Assembly: GCF_021390325.1 (NCBI RefSeq)
Contig: NZ_JAJUWU010000003.1
Span: forward strand, 310,001 to 374,000
Length of the DNA: 64,000 bases
DNA from: Jiella avicenniae
Lineage (GTDB): Bacteria > Pseudomonadota > Alphaproteobacteria > Rhizobiales > Rhizobiaceae
Direction: 5' to 3'
Shown: positions 20,189 to 27,932 of the stretch, piece after piece
How positions within the stretch are numbered: position 1 is the first letter of the stretch
Layout of the letters: every line of letters begins with the position of its first letter
Translations under genes and position numbers: made by a program
The notes under the pieces: model-generated
The model's database searches: none
What the model was told of the DNA's origin: nothing
Seen by the model: only the letters and a program-made list of their open reading frames with translations

Positions 20189-20414
20189 GGCCGGCGGGCG
20201 GAGCCGACGGCATCGCCGCGGCCCCCCTGTCTCCCAACAGAACCAGCGGGACAGCTTTCAGCCACGGCTCCCCGCTCCGGGGACCGGGCGGCCTTGGGAG
20301 ATGCCGTCCGGTCCCGCCCCGGTACAGCAGTTCACCAACATCGCCGCCAGGCGCGGCAAACCGGATCGGCGCGTCGGAGCCCCTCGCCCGCCGCCGATAA
20401 TCAGGAGGAAGATC

Positions 20415-20672
20415 ATGAGCGCAGTCGCCCACGAAGACCGCCCCCGCACCCGTGTCAAGGAGCGGGCCGAGGAGCAGTCGTCCGCCATGGACGAAGCCCA
20501 GCAGAGCGCCATCCGCATGCTCGCCAACGACCTGCACCGCCTCAACCAATCGGTCATGAAGGCCGTCGAGGCCGGCGTTTCCGTCGAACTCGTCCGTTCC
20601 GCCCGCCACCATGGCGGCAACGGCAATTGGGGCGACCTGCTGATACCGGTCGTTCTGAAGAAGGGCGATTGA
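20415..20672 (+). CDS. Small conserved-looking protein downstream of aceA, unknown function
   Basis: An 85-residue soluble protein with a strong ribosome site (AGGAGG) 8 bases before ATG 20415. A charged N-terminal third (EDRPRTRVKERAEEQ) precedes a predicted helix (QQSAIRMLANDLHRLNQSVMKAVEAG) and a short C-terminal motif RSARHHGGNGNWGDLLIPVVLKKG. No family is recognised. It lies 226 bases after aceA on the same strand; a shared role in carbon switching is a guess. Confidence 0.72.
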   Translation: MSAVAHEDRPRTRVKERAEEQSSAMDEAQQSAIRMLANDLHRLNQSVMKAVEAGVSVELVRSARHHGGNGNWGDLLIPVVLKKGD

Positions 20673-20697
20673 GTTCGAACGCTCGCCGCGAGGTCCT

Positions 20698-20726
20698 CGC
20701 CGGCCGAGGTTCACTCTCGGCCGGCG
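20698..20726 (+). terminator. Strong GC hairpin after the small aceA-linked gene
   Basis: A perfect 11-base stem, CGCCGGCCGAG / CTCGGCCGGCG, with a 7-base loop lies 25 bases after the stop at 20672. Only GCGTCTT follows, so it may act with a weak U-tract or as an mRNA 3' stabiliser. Confidence 0.6.
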
Positions 20727-20833
20727 GCGTCTTGGGATCTAAGGGATCGATCGCGACGTCTTTTCCGTCAAGCTCTCCCGAATCATCAGACCTGTCCGCA
20801 GCTTTACCGTAAAGGCGGCTTGGAACAAAGCAA

Positions 20834-20862
20834 TTGACTTTGCGTCAGCTTCACCGTCATAG
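20834..20862 (+). promoter_or_regulatory. Candidate promoter for the ClpP-like/SH3 gene
   Basis: TTGACT (20834-20839) and TCATAG (20857-20862) are separated by 17 bases. This places a start site about 65 bases before the ATG at 20937. The -10 is weak, so the call is tentative. The 264-base gap otherwise holds the hairpin at 20698-20726 and no gene. Confidence 0.35.
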
Positions 20863-20936
20863 CCGAGGTGGGGCAACGGCGGATCGGCCAAGGCCATCCC
20901 GGCCGGACGATCGGCCGATCATTCAGGTCTCGTTCC

Positions 20937-22451
20937 ATGCGGGTTTCGTTCACGTCGTTCCGGTCGCCGGTGCCGGCACCCGGCACCCTTGCCGCCGCTC
21001 TGACCGCCTTTTCGCTCTTCGCCTCGTCCCTCCCCGCCTCCGCCGCCGAGGTCACCGTCAGGCCGGACCTCTACGAGCGCGTGGCGAAGGTGAAGCGGCT
21101 GTTTCCGCCCCGCTCGCAGTCCAGCGCGGACGGATTGAAGTCTGACGACGCCGGCGCCTTCACCACGCTCGACGTGTTTTCGCCGGATGCCAGCTCGGGC
21201 ACGAAACCGGCCGTCCTGCGCATCGAAGGGCAGATCGACAAGGGCGATGCCGAGAAGGTGCGGAAGGTCCTCGAGGACTGGACCTACTATCCGCTCGTCG
21301 TTTCCTTCAACAGTCCCGGCGGCGTCTTCGCGGAAGCCTTCCGCATCGCCGAGGTGCTGCGTTACGACATCGAGAGTCAGGATCCGCGCATCGGCGGGCT
21401 GATCGTCATGGCCGGCGACCAGTGCCTCTCGGCCTGCGCCATCGCCTTCGCCGCCTCGGTCGACCGGGCCCACCCCGACACCGACAAGCGCCTCATTGAA
21501 AAAGGCGGCAAGCTCGGCTTCCACATGCCCTACATTCCGGAAGGCACCGACACGAGCACGGCCGGCGCCCGCGAGATGCTCGGTCTCGGCTACGACGTGG
21601 CGACCCAGATGGTCGCGCTTCTCCAGGACAGCGCCAATCCGCCGGAACTGCTCCTGCGCATGCTGCGCCATCGCACGGCCTCGTCCTTCTACGTGCTCGG
21701 CGGCGATCTGGAAGCCTGGCGCATGGGCTTCACGCCGGTCGCAGCGCCGGGCGCGGTCAGCGCGATCGGCCCGGCCGGCCTCGATACCGATGCCATCGGC
21801 CTGTTGTGCAATCTCAACCTCACCGCCGGGCCGATCCGGATGAGCGGCGCGGAAGACGAATTCACCTATTTCCAGCCCACCCTTTCCGAAGGCCAACGCA
21901 GCGCCGACCTGCCGCTCCTGACGCAACTCGCCACATCCGGCGGCAAGTCCTTCGACGTCACCGGCGGCTGGTTCGCCTGTCAGATCCGCCTCGACGACGA
22001 ATCGAAGGTAGGGGTGGCAATCCGGCGCGGGGACGCGGCCTGCGGGGGCGCCGGCCAGAGGGAGCCCGGCGAAATCTGCGCCGCGCCTTCGACCGGCGTC
22101 GACACCGTCAGCAACGTCTTCCTCGCCGAAGCCTATTCCTGCCGCGACGACGTGGTTCTGCCGGGCACCTTCGCCGGCGAACGCCAGCCGAAGATCAAGC
22201 GCGACGTCTATCTGCGCGACGCGCCAGGTCGGAGCGGCCAGGTCGTCACGACGCTTGCCGCCGACAGCGCGGTCGAGGTGACGGGTTGCCGGGTAACGGC
22301 CGACGATCAGGGCGTCTGGTACGCCGTCAGCCGGCCCGGGGCGAAAGGCTGGGTCTCGGCGCGCTTCGTGGGCGGACAGGCGGAGACCTTCGCCTATCGC
22401 GGCGAGCGCTTTGCCATCGATCCTCCGGCCGGTGGCGAAGGCAGCGACTGA
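20937..22451 (+). CDS. Periplasmic protein with ClpP-like domain and bacterial SH3 domain
   Basis: A 504-residue exported protein. A signal peptide ends near Ala37 (PASAAEV). Residues about 90-290 resemble the ClpP/crotonase fold: FNSPGGVFAEAFRIAEVLR, then GDQCLSACAIAFAASV, where the serine in CLSAC takes the place of the ClpP nucleophile region, then KLGFHMPYI with a histidine. Residues about 425-485 form an SH3-like domain (VYLRDAPGRSGQVVTTL, GWVSARFVG) of the cell-wall-binding type. Several cysteine pairs suggest disulfides. This combination suggests an envelope protease or scaffold; activity is unproven. It appears monocistronic, with a candidate promoter at 20834-20862. Confidence 0.75.
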   Translation: MRVSFTSFRSPVPAPGTLAAALTAFSLFASSLPASAAEVTVRPDLYERVAKVKRLFPPRSQSSADGLKSDDAGAFTTLDVFSPDASSGTKPAVLRIEGQIDKGDAEKVRKVLEDWTYYPLVVSFNSPGGVFAEAFRIAEVLRYDIESQDPRIGGLIVMAGDQCLSACAIAFAASVDRAHPDTDKRLIEKGGKLGFHMPYIPEGTDTSTAGAREMLGLGYDVATQMVALLQDSANPPELLLRMLRHRTASSFYVLGGDLEAWRMGFTPVAAPGAVSAIGPAGLDTDAIGLLCNLNLTAGPIRMSGAEDEFTYFQPTLSEGQRSADLPLLTQLATSGGKSFDVTGGWFACQIRLDDESKVGVAIRRGDAACGGAGQREPGEICAAPSTGVDTVSNVFLAEAYSCRDDVVLPGTFAGERQPKIKRDVYLRDAPGRSGQVVTTLAADSAVEVTGCRVTADDQGVWYAVSRPGAKGWVSARFVGGQAETFAYRGERFAIDPPAGGEGSD

Positions 22452-22546
22452 AACCGACGCTCACGACCGCTGGCACGTCCGCCGCCGGGCACCCGACGAG
22501 CCGGCTCCCGCCTCGAGGCGCAGATGCCAGGGCGCCGAAAATGAGA

Positions 22547-22575
22547 AGCCCCGGAACCATCATGGCGCCGGGGCT
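22547..22575 (-). terminator. Terminator downstream of irr
   Basis: An 8-base stem, AGCCCCGG / CCGGGGCT, around a 13-base loop lies 59 bases beyond the irr stop. On the minus strand it is followed by TCTCATTTT. The same hairpin also lies 96 bases after the opposing gene's stop, so it could serve both. Confidence 0.6.
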
Positions 22576-22633
22576 CTGAATGTCACGGTTCCGTCGGACG
22601 TCCGGCGAAACTGCCGGGACGCCGCATGAAGCT

Positions 22634-23101
22634 TCAGTGCGCGCTGCCCTGGCGGGCGGCATCCTTCCGGCGGCGAACGCGGACGACGACGTCCACATTG
22701 ACGATTTCCATCCCCTCCGGCGGCTCCGGCAGCTCGTCGAGCTTCAGCGTTCCGACCGGAATGTCGATCATCTCGTTCTCATCCTCGATGAAGAAGTGAT
22801 GATGATCGGAGGTGTTGGTGTCGAAATAGGTCCGCTGGCCCTCGGCCGAAAGCGGACGGACGAGCCCGGCGTCGGTGAACTGGTGCAGCGTGTTGTAGAC
22901 CGTCGCGAGAGAGACCGTCTCGCCCGCCTTGTGCGCCTCTTCGTAGAGCTCCTCGGCAGAAAGATGCCTGTCGCCGGCACCGAACATGAGGTTGCACAAG
23001 GCCACCCGCTGCCGGGTCGGCCGCAGGCCCACCGAACGGAGCCGTTCGAACACGCAAAAACCCTGCGTCCGCGTCTGCTTTTCCATTCCCGAAAATGCCA
23101 T
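22634..23101 (-). CDS. irr: Iron response regulator Irr (Fur family)
   Basis: A 155-residue Fur-superfamily regulator. The winged helix contains LRPTRQRVALCNLMF and the recognition helix VSLATVYNTLHQF. The dimerisation domain has SDHHHFFIED: the HHH cluster is the heme- or metal-binding mark of Irr rather than Fur, Mur or Zur. In Hyphomicrobiales Irr senses heme status and represses heme synthesis and iron storage while activating uptake under iron limitation. Its location next to fabA-fabB-fabI is the usual rhizobial arrangement. ATG 23101 is used; ATG 23086 (MEKQTR) is an alternative. Confidence 0.93.
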   Translation of the reverse strand: MAFSGMEKQTRTQGFCVFERLRSVGLRPTRQRVALCNLMFGAGDRHLSAEELYEEAHKAGETVSLATVYNTLHQFTDAGLVRPLSAEGQRTYFDTNTSDHHHFFIEDENEMIDIPVGTLKLDELPEPPEGMEIVNVDVVVRVRRRKDAARQGSAH

Positions 23102-23199
23102 GGTCCGAATTGCGTTCGCCCGCCACCGGGAAAGGTGGGGACCGGTTCAATGGCGGCACATAGCACAACGGCACGGCGGGCGCATCAAAAATCAGCGAT

Positions 23200-23224
23200 A
23201 AACATGATATTCACGATCATGTTT
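23200..23224. promoter_or_regulatory. Perfect 9-base inverted repeat in the irr upstream region
   Basis: AAACATGAT-N7-ATCATGTTT lies 99 bases upstream of the irr start, inside the 161-base gap to the gene behind it. It is AT-rich in a GC-rich region and symmetrical, as expected of a dimeric repressor site. Irr autoregulation or control by another Fur- or Rrf2-family protein is possible. It does not match the ICE box I know. Because it also lies just past the upstream gene's stop on the minus strand, a weak terminator is the other reading. Confidence 0.5.
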
Positions 23225-23262
23225 CCACCTGCGCCTTTCCGCCGGCAGCGCCGCGTTCCGCC

Positions 23263-23736
23263 TCACGGGCAGCCGGAAGACGCGGCGAGAGCGTCGAGCG
23301 CCTTCGCCGAACCCGACAGCGGCAGGTCGTAGCGACCCGCCGGCGTCGCGACCTCCGCCTTGCGCCCCTTGCGCAGTGCCGCGACCAGTTCCCCGGCAGC
23401 ACTTCCCGAGACCGAAGTGACCAGCGCCGGCAGCCTGGCCCCCGGCCGCTGCGCCGGTCTGGCGCGGAAGCGGCGCGCCGTATCGTCGACGGTCAGGACG
23501 ACCGAATGGGCCGTGCCGGGCTGGAGGCGGGCGGCAAAGCCGAAGAAGCTCAGCGACAGTGCCCCGCCCCGGCAGCCCACGGCAAGCCCGTTGAAGCCGC
23601 CGTCGACCCACAGCCCGGCCTCCCCGCCGGCAAAGCGCCAGCCGGCCGCGAGCGCAGGATACGTGGCGGCGCAAAGGGAGACGAGAACGAGCGTCCGGAC
23701 GAGACGTCGGGGCGGGCGGGAGATCGTCTTTTTCAT
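23263..23736 (-). CDS. Small exported protein, unknown function
   Basis: A 157-residue protein. ATG 23736 begins a signal peptide (KKTISRPPRRLVRTLVLVSLC) ending TYPALA. The mature part is beta-rich (WRFAGGEAGLWVDGG, FNGLAVGCRGGALSLSFFG) and has two cysteines, one near residue 65 and one two residues before the end, which could form a disulfide. No family is recognised. It is upstream of irr on the same strand (161-base gap) and divergent from fabA. Confidence 0.65.
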   Translation of the reverse strand: MKKTISRPPRRLVRTLVLVSLCAATYPALAAGWRFAGGEAGLWVDGGFNGLAVGCRGGALSLSFFGFAARLQPGTAHSVVLTVDDTARRFRARPAQRPGARLPALVTSVSGSAAGELVAALRKGRKAEVATPAGRYDLPLSGSAKALDALAASSGCP

Positions 23737-23848
23737 GCGCGTCGAGGCTTTCGTGCGGGTGGGCTCGGCCGGCGGCATTTCTGCCGCCATCGATCGTTAT
23801 CTAGACTTACTGGAATAACTTTGGCGAAGGATTCCGGGCGTCGGGGGT

Positions 23849-23878
23849 TTAAATGTCACCCACCCTCGACACATTTAA
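23849..23878. promoter_or_regulatory. Inverted repeat TTAAATGT-N14-ACATTTAA between the exported-protein gene and fabA
   Basis: A perfect 8-base inverted repeat spaced by 14 bases stands out as AT-rich within the 312-base divergent region 23737-24048. Its midpoint is about 185 bases before the fabA ATG. The spacing (22 bases centre to centre, about two helical turns) suits a dimeric regulator binding one face. No gene is seen in the remaining bases. The protein that would bind is unknown. Confidence 0.5.
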
Positions 23879-24048
23879 CGTGCCCTTGCTTCCGCCGCGG
23901 TTCCGCGCTCCACGGAGCCGGGTCGGGGCGAACCGGCAGGGATCGGATGCGCTCCCGGTTTTCACGCGCGCATCCGACATGCTAAGGGCGCCAACGACAA
24001 CGGCCATGTTTCGACCGGCCATCACTTCAGGGCGGAAAATCGACACCG

Positions 24049-24576
24049 ATGACAGCGCGCAAATCCTTCTTCGACTACGACGATCTTCTCGCCTGTGGTC
24101 GCGGCGAGTTGTTCGGCGCTGGCAATGCGCAATTGCCGCTGCCGCCGATGCTGATGTTCGATCGGATCACCAGGGTCGAGGAAGCCGGCGGTGAAAACGG
24201 CAAGGGGCTGATCACCGCCGAATTCGACGTGAAGCCGGATCTCTGGTTCTTCCAGTGCCATTTCCAGGGCGATCCGGTCATGCCGGGCTGCCTCGGCCTC
24301 GACGCGCTCTGGCAGATGACGGGCTTCTTCCTCGGCTGGCTCGGCGAACTCGGCCGCGGCCGGGCGCTGGGGGTCGGCGAAGTGAAGTTTTCCGGCCAGG
24401 TGACGCCGAAGGTCAAGCTGGTCGAATACGGCGTCGAGTTTCGCCGAGTCATGCGCTCCAAGCTCAAGCTCGGCATCGCCAATGGCTGGATGAAGGCCGA
24501 CGGCGAGATCATCTATCGGGCGAGCGACCTTCGGGTCGGCCTTTTCACCGATGCCGAAGCCGGCGCCGGTGCCTGA
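24049..24576 (+). CDS. fabA: 3-hydroxydecanoyl-ACP dehydratase/isomerase FabA
   Basis: A 175-residue hot-dog-fold enzyme that dehydrates 3-hydroxydecanoyl-ACP and isomerises the trans-2 product to cis-3, the branch point to unsaturated fatty acids. Catalytic His71 ([13 protein letters not shown]) and Asp85 (LGLDALWQM) align with E. coli His70 and Asp84. The length equals the family norm. It is followed by fabB (141-base gap) and fabI in one operon. Confidence 0.96.
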   Translation: MTARKSFFDYDDLLACGRGELFGAGNAQLPLPPMLMFDRITRVEEAGGENGKGLITAEFDVKPDLWFFQCHFQGDPVMPGCLGLDALWQMTGFFLGWLGELGRGRALGVGEVKFSGQVTPKVKLVEYGVEFRRVMRSKLKLGIANGWMKADGEIIYRASDLRVGLFTDAEAGAGA

Positions 24577-24717
24577 AGCGCCCGGCGGCGACCAACGGGC
24601 TGAACGAAGAACCAGGAACGAAGCGGCCGCTCCATCGTCGAGCGACGACCGCTTCCTCGAGACGATGGCCGGGTCTTGGGCGCATCGTTCTCGGGGAGAC
24701 AGGAGAGGACGCACGGG

Positions 24718-25947
24718 ATGAGACGGGTCGTCGTCACGGGCATGGGGATCGTGTCCCCGATCGGGAACGATGTCGAGGAGGTCGCCCTCTCTCTTCGGGA
24801 AGCCCGCTCGGGCATCTCCTTCGCGCCGGAATACAAGGAGCTCGGCTTCCGCAGCCACGTCCACGGCAAGCCGACCCTCGACCCCTCGACGGTGCTCGAC
24901 CGGCGGGCGATGCGCTTTCACGGCGGCGGCACGGCGTGGAACCACGTCGCCATGGATCAGGCGATCGCCGATGCCGGGCTGAGCCAAGCGGAGATCTCCA
25001 ACGAACGCACCGGCATCGTCATGGGCTCGGGCGGCTCGTCCACCATTTCCATCGTCCAGGCCGCCGACATCACCCGCGACAAGGGACCGAAGCGAATCGG
25101 GCCGACGGTCGTTCCCAAGGCGATGTCGTCGACCGCCTCCGCGACGCTGGCGACCTGGTTCAAGATCAAGGGCATCAACTATTCGATCTCCTCGGCCTGC
25201 TCCACCTCGAGCCACTGCATCGGCAACGCGGCCGAGCAGATCCTGATGGGCAAGCAGGACGTGATGTTCGCCGGCGGCTGCGAAGACCTCAACTGGTCGC
25301 TCTCCAACCTCTTCGACGCCATGGGCGCCCTCTCCTCGGACTTCAACGAGACCCCCGGCGTCGCCTCCCGCGCCTATGACAAGGACCGCGACGGCTTCGT
25401 GATCGCCGGCGGCGCCGGCGTGCTGGTGCTCGAGGACTACGAACGGGCGAAGGCCCGGGGCGCGAAGATCTACGCCGAGATCGTCGGCTACAGCGCCACT
25501 TCGGACGGCGCCGACATGGTCGCGCCCTCCGGCGAAGGCGCGGTGCGCTGCATGCGGCAGGCGCTGCAGGGCTTCGACGGCAAGAGCAACGCCTCGGTCG
25601 ACTACATCAACCCCCACGCGACTTCGACGCCGGTCGGCGACCGGGTCGAGATCCAGGCCATCCGCGAGGTCTTCGGCGCGGACATCCCGCCGATCTCCGG
25701 CACCAAGTCGCTGACCGGTCACAGCCAGGGCGCCACCGGCGTCCACGAAGCGATCTACTCGCTGATCATGATGCGCGACGGCTTCATCGCCAAGAGCGCC
25801 CACATCGACGAAGTCGATCCGGAATTCGCCGACATTCCGATCGTGCGCGAGCGCCTCGACGACGCCCGGCTCGACCGGGTGCTCTCCAATTCCTTCGGCT
25901 TCGGCGGCACCAATGCCTGTCTCGTCTTCCAGCGAGTGGGCGAATAA
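24718..25947 (+). CDS. fabB: 3-oxoacyl-ACP synthase I FabB
   Basis: A 409-residue ketoacyl-ACP synthase that elongates the cis-3-decenoyl-ACP made by FabA. The nucleophile Cys161 is in [10 protein letters not shown]. The two histidines of the Cys-His-His triad are in [12 protein letters not shown] and [11 protein letters not shown]. The opening [15 protein letters not shown] is the KAS family norm. ATG 24718 has AGGAGAGGA upstream. The stop TAA shares its last base with the fabI ATG (TAATG), so fabI is coupled. Confidence 0.96.
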   Translation: MRRVVVTGMGIVSPIGNDVEEVALSLREARSGISFAPEYKELGFRSHVHGKPTLDPSTVLDRRAMRFHGGGTAWNHVAMDQAIADAGLSQAEISNERTGIVMGSGGSSTISIVQAADITRDKGPKRIGPTVVPKAMSSTASATLATWFKIKGINYSISSACSTSSHCIGNAAEQILMGKQDVMFAGGCEDLNWSLSNLFDAMGALSSDFNETPGVASRAYDKDRDGFVIAGGAGVLVLEDYERAKARGAKIYAEIVGYSATSDGADMVAPSGEGAVRCMRQALQGFDGKSNASVDYINPHATSTPVGDRVEIQAIREVFGADIPPISGTKSLTGHSQGATGVHEAIYSLIMMRDGFIAKSAHIDEVDPEFADIPIVRERLDDARLDRVLSNSFGFGGTNACLVFQRVGE

Positions 25948-26807
25948 TGAAAAGAGACACCGCCATGGGCGATCTGATGAAAGGCAAGCGCGGCCTCGTC
26001 ATGGGCGTCGCAAACCACAACTCGATCGCCTGGGGCGCAGCCAAGGCCTTGTCCGACCAGGGGGCGGAGGTCGCCCTCACCTATCAGGGCGACGCCTTCG
26101 GGCGGCGGGTGAAGCCGCTGGCCGAAGAGATCGGCTCGAAGCTGGTGATCCCCTGCGACGTCGAGGACACGGCGTCGCTCGATGCCGTCTTCAAGACGCT
26201 GAAGGACGAGTGGGGCTCGATCGACTTCGTGCTCCACGCCATCGCCTTTTCCGACAAGAGCGAGTTGAAGGGTCTCTACGCCAACACGACGCGCGAGAAC
26301 TTCGTGCGCACGATGGTGATCTCCTGCTTCTCCTTCACCGAGGTGGCGCGGCGCGCCGCCGAGATCATGGAGAATGGCGGGTCGATGGTGACCATGACCT
26401 ATGGCGGCTCGGTTCGCGTCATGCCGAACTACAACGTCATGGGCGTCGCCAAGGCGGCCCTCGAGGCCTCCGTTCGGTATCTCGCCGCCGACTTCGGCCC
26501 GCGCAACATCCGCGTCAACGCCGTCTCGGCCGGACCGGTCAGAACCCTCGCCGGTGCCGGCGTCTCCGACGCCCGGCTGATGTTCAACTACCAGCGCCGC
26601 AACGCGCCGATGCGCCGCAATACGACGATCGAGGAGGTCGGCGGCGCCGTCCTCTATTTGATGTCGGAGCTTGCCAACGGCGTCACCGGCGAGATCCACT
26701 ATGTCGATTCGGGCTACAACGTCATGTCGATGCCCGCGCTCGACGAGCTGAAGGCGCAGGAACAGCGCAAGGCGATCGTCGAGGGCGAAGACGACGCCGA
26801 AAGCTGA
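25947..26807 (+). CDS. fabI: Enoyl-ACP reductase FabI
   Basis: A 286-residue short-chain dehydrogenase-fold enzyme reducing enoyl-ACP with NADH in the last step of each elongation round, and the triclosan target class. The N-terminal cofactor loop is GVANHNSIAWGAAKAL. The catalytic Tyr-x6-Lys is in NYNVMGVAKAALE. ATG 25947 overlaps the fabB stop; MGDLMKGKRG, 6 codons later, is an alternative start. It is last in the operon and followed by a bidirectional terminator. Confidence 0.95.
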   Translation: MKRDTAMGDLMKGKRGLVMGVANHNSIAWGAAKALSDQGAEVALTYQGDAFGRRVKPLAEEIGSKLVIPCDVEDTASLDAVFKTLKDEWGSIDFVLHAIAFSDKSELKGLYANTTRENFVRTMVISCFSFTEVARRAAEIMENGGSMVTMTYGGSVRVMPNYNVMGVAKAALEASVRYLAADFGPRNIRVNAVSAGPVRTLAGAGVSDARLMFNYQRRNAPMRRNTTIEEVGGAVLYLMSELANGVTGEIHYVDSGYNVMSMPALDELKAQEQRKAIVEGEDDAES

Positions 26808-26857
26808 GCCTCGGCGCGGCGGCCTACGCCGACGAGCGTCGCGACGATCCGATACGA

Positions 26858-26885
26858 AAAAGGGCGGCCCGAGAGCCGCCCTTTT
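26858..26885. terminator. Bidirectional rho-independent terminator
   Basis: AAAAGGGCGGC / GCCGCCCTTTT, an 11-base stem with a 6-base loop, lies between the convergent fabI and Bax-inhibitor-like genes. It gives a U-tract in both directions. Confidence 0.9.
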
Positions 26886-26910
26886 CTCATTCCGTCGTCT
26901 GCCCTGCAGG

Positions 26911-27681
26911 TCAGTTGCGGTTGCCGAAGAGCTGCAGCAGGAACAGGAACATGTTCAGGAAGTCGAGGTAGAGGCGCAGCGCGCCCATGACCGCCTTGCG
27001 GCCCATGACGGCCGAGCCGTCGCCCTCGTAGTACATTTCCTTGATCTGCTGCGTGTCGTAGGCGGTCAGGCCCGCGAAGACCAGGACGCCGATGACCGAG
27101 ATCGCGAAGGTCAGAGCCGGCGAAGCCAAGAAGATGTTGACGACCATCGCGATGACGATGCCGATCACGCCCATGAACAGGAACGAGCCCCAGCCCGAGA
27201 TGTCGCGCTTCGTCGTGTAGCCCCACAGCGACAGCGCGCCGAAGGAGGCAGCGGTGATGAAGAACACCTGGGTGATCGATTCCTGCGTGTAGACGAGGAA
27301 AATCGTCGCCAGCGACAGGCCGACCATCGCCGCGTAGCTCCAGAAGGTCGCCTGCGCCGCCTGCACGCTCATCTTGTGCACGCGGAACGACAGGAAGAAT
27401 ACCATTGCCAGCGGCGCCAGCATCAGCACCCACTTCAAGGGCGATACGAAGACGGTGTAACCGAGATCGGTCAGGAACAGATCCGGACGGACCTGATAGG
27501 CCGTCGGCTCGGTCGTGACCGACATGGCGTAGAGAGCATAGGCAGCGATGCCGGTCAGCGCGAGGCCGCCCGCCATCAGGTTGTAGACCTTCAGCATGTA
27601 GCTGCGAAGGCCCTGGTCGATATCGGTCCGCGTACCGGCAGCGGGCACGGACCGCATACTGGCATTGCGATAATCAGCCAT
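26911..27681 (-). CDS. Bax inhibitor-1/YccA family membrane protein
   Basis: A 256-residue inner-membrane protein with seven hydrophobic segments after a polar 25-residue N-terminus. The C-terminal half carries the family hallmarks TAYDTQQIKEMY and ALRLYLDFLNMFLFLLQLFG. Bacterial members are proposed pH-sensitive calcium leaks or FtsH-associated factors; the role here is not known. It appears monocistronic, with a bidirectional terminator after it and 251 gene-free bases before it. Confidence 0.92.
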   Translation of the reverse strand: MADYRNASMRSVPAAGTRTDIDQGLRSYMLKVYNLMAGGLALTGIAAYALYAMSVTTEPTAYQVRPDLFLTDLGYTVFVSPLKWVLMLAPLAMVFFLSFRVHKMSVQAAQATFWSYAAMVGLSLATIFLVYTQESITQVFFITAASFGALSLWGYTTKRDISGWGSFLFMGVIGIVIAMVVNIFLASPALTFAISVIGVLVFAGLTAYDTQQIKEMYYEGDGSAVMGRKAVMGALRLYLDFLNMFLFLLQLFGNRN

Positions 27682-27932
27682 GGATCGAATTCCTTTCTGC
27701 GTGTCCCGTCCGGTGTCCGCGCCCTGGATTACTTCAGGAACGGGCGGGGAGGCGCCGCTGGCGGGACGCCCAGCAGTCCTGCGGCTAATATGCGGATTGC
27801 GGTTTTCCGGCACAAGAGCGCAATCCGCGCGAATGCCCGAAATCCCGGCCGATACGATTAAATCTGCGTTATCGGCGAAGCCGGACGCGGCGTATCGCCA
27901 ACCCCGGCATCCCGATGATGCCGTCGCCAGTC

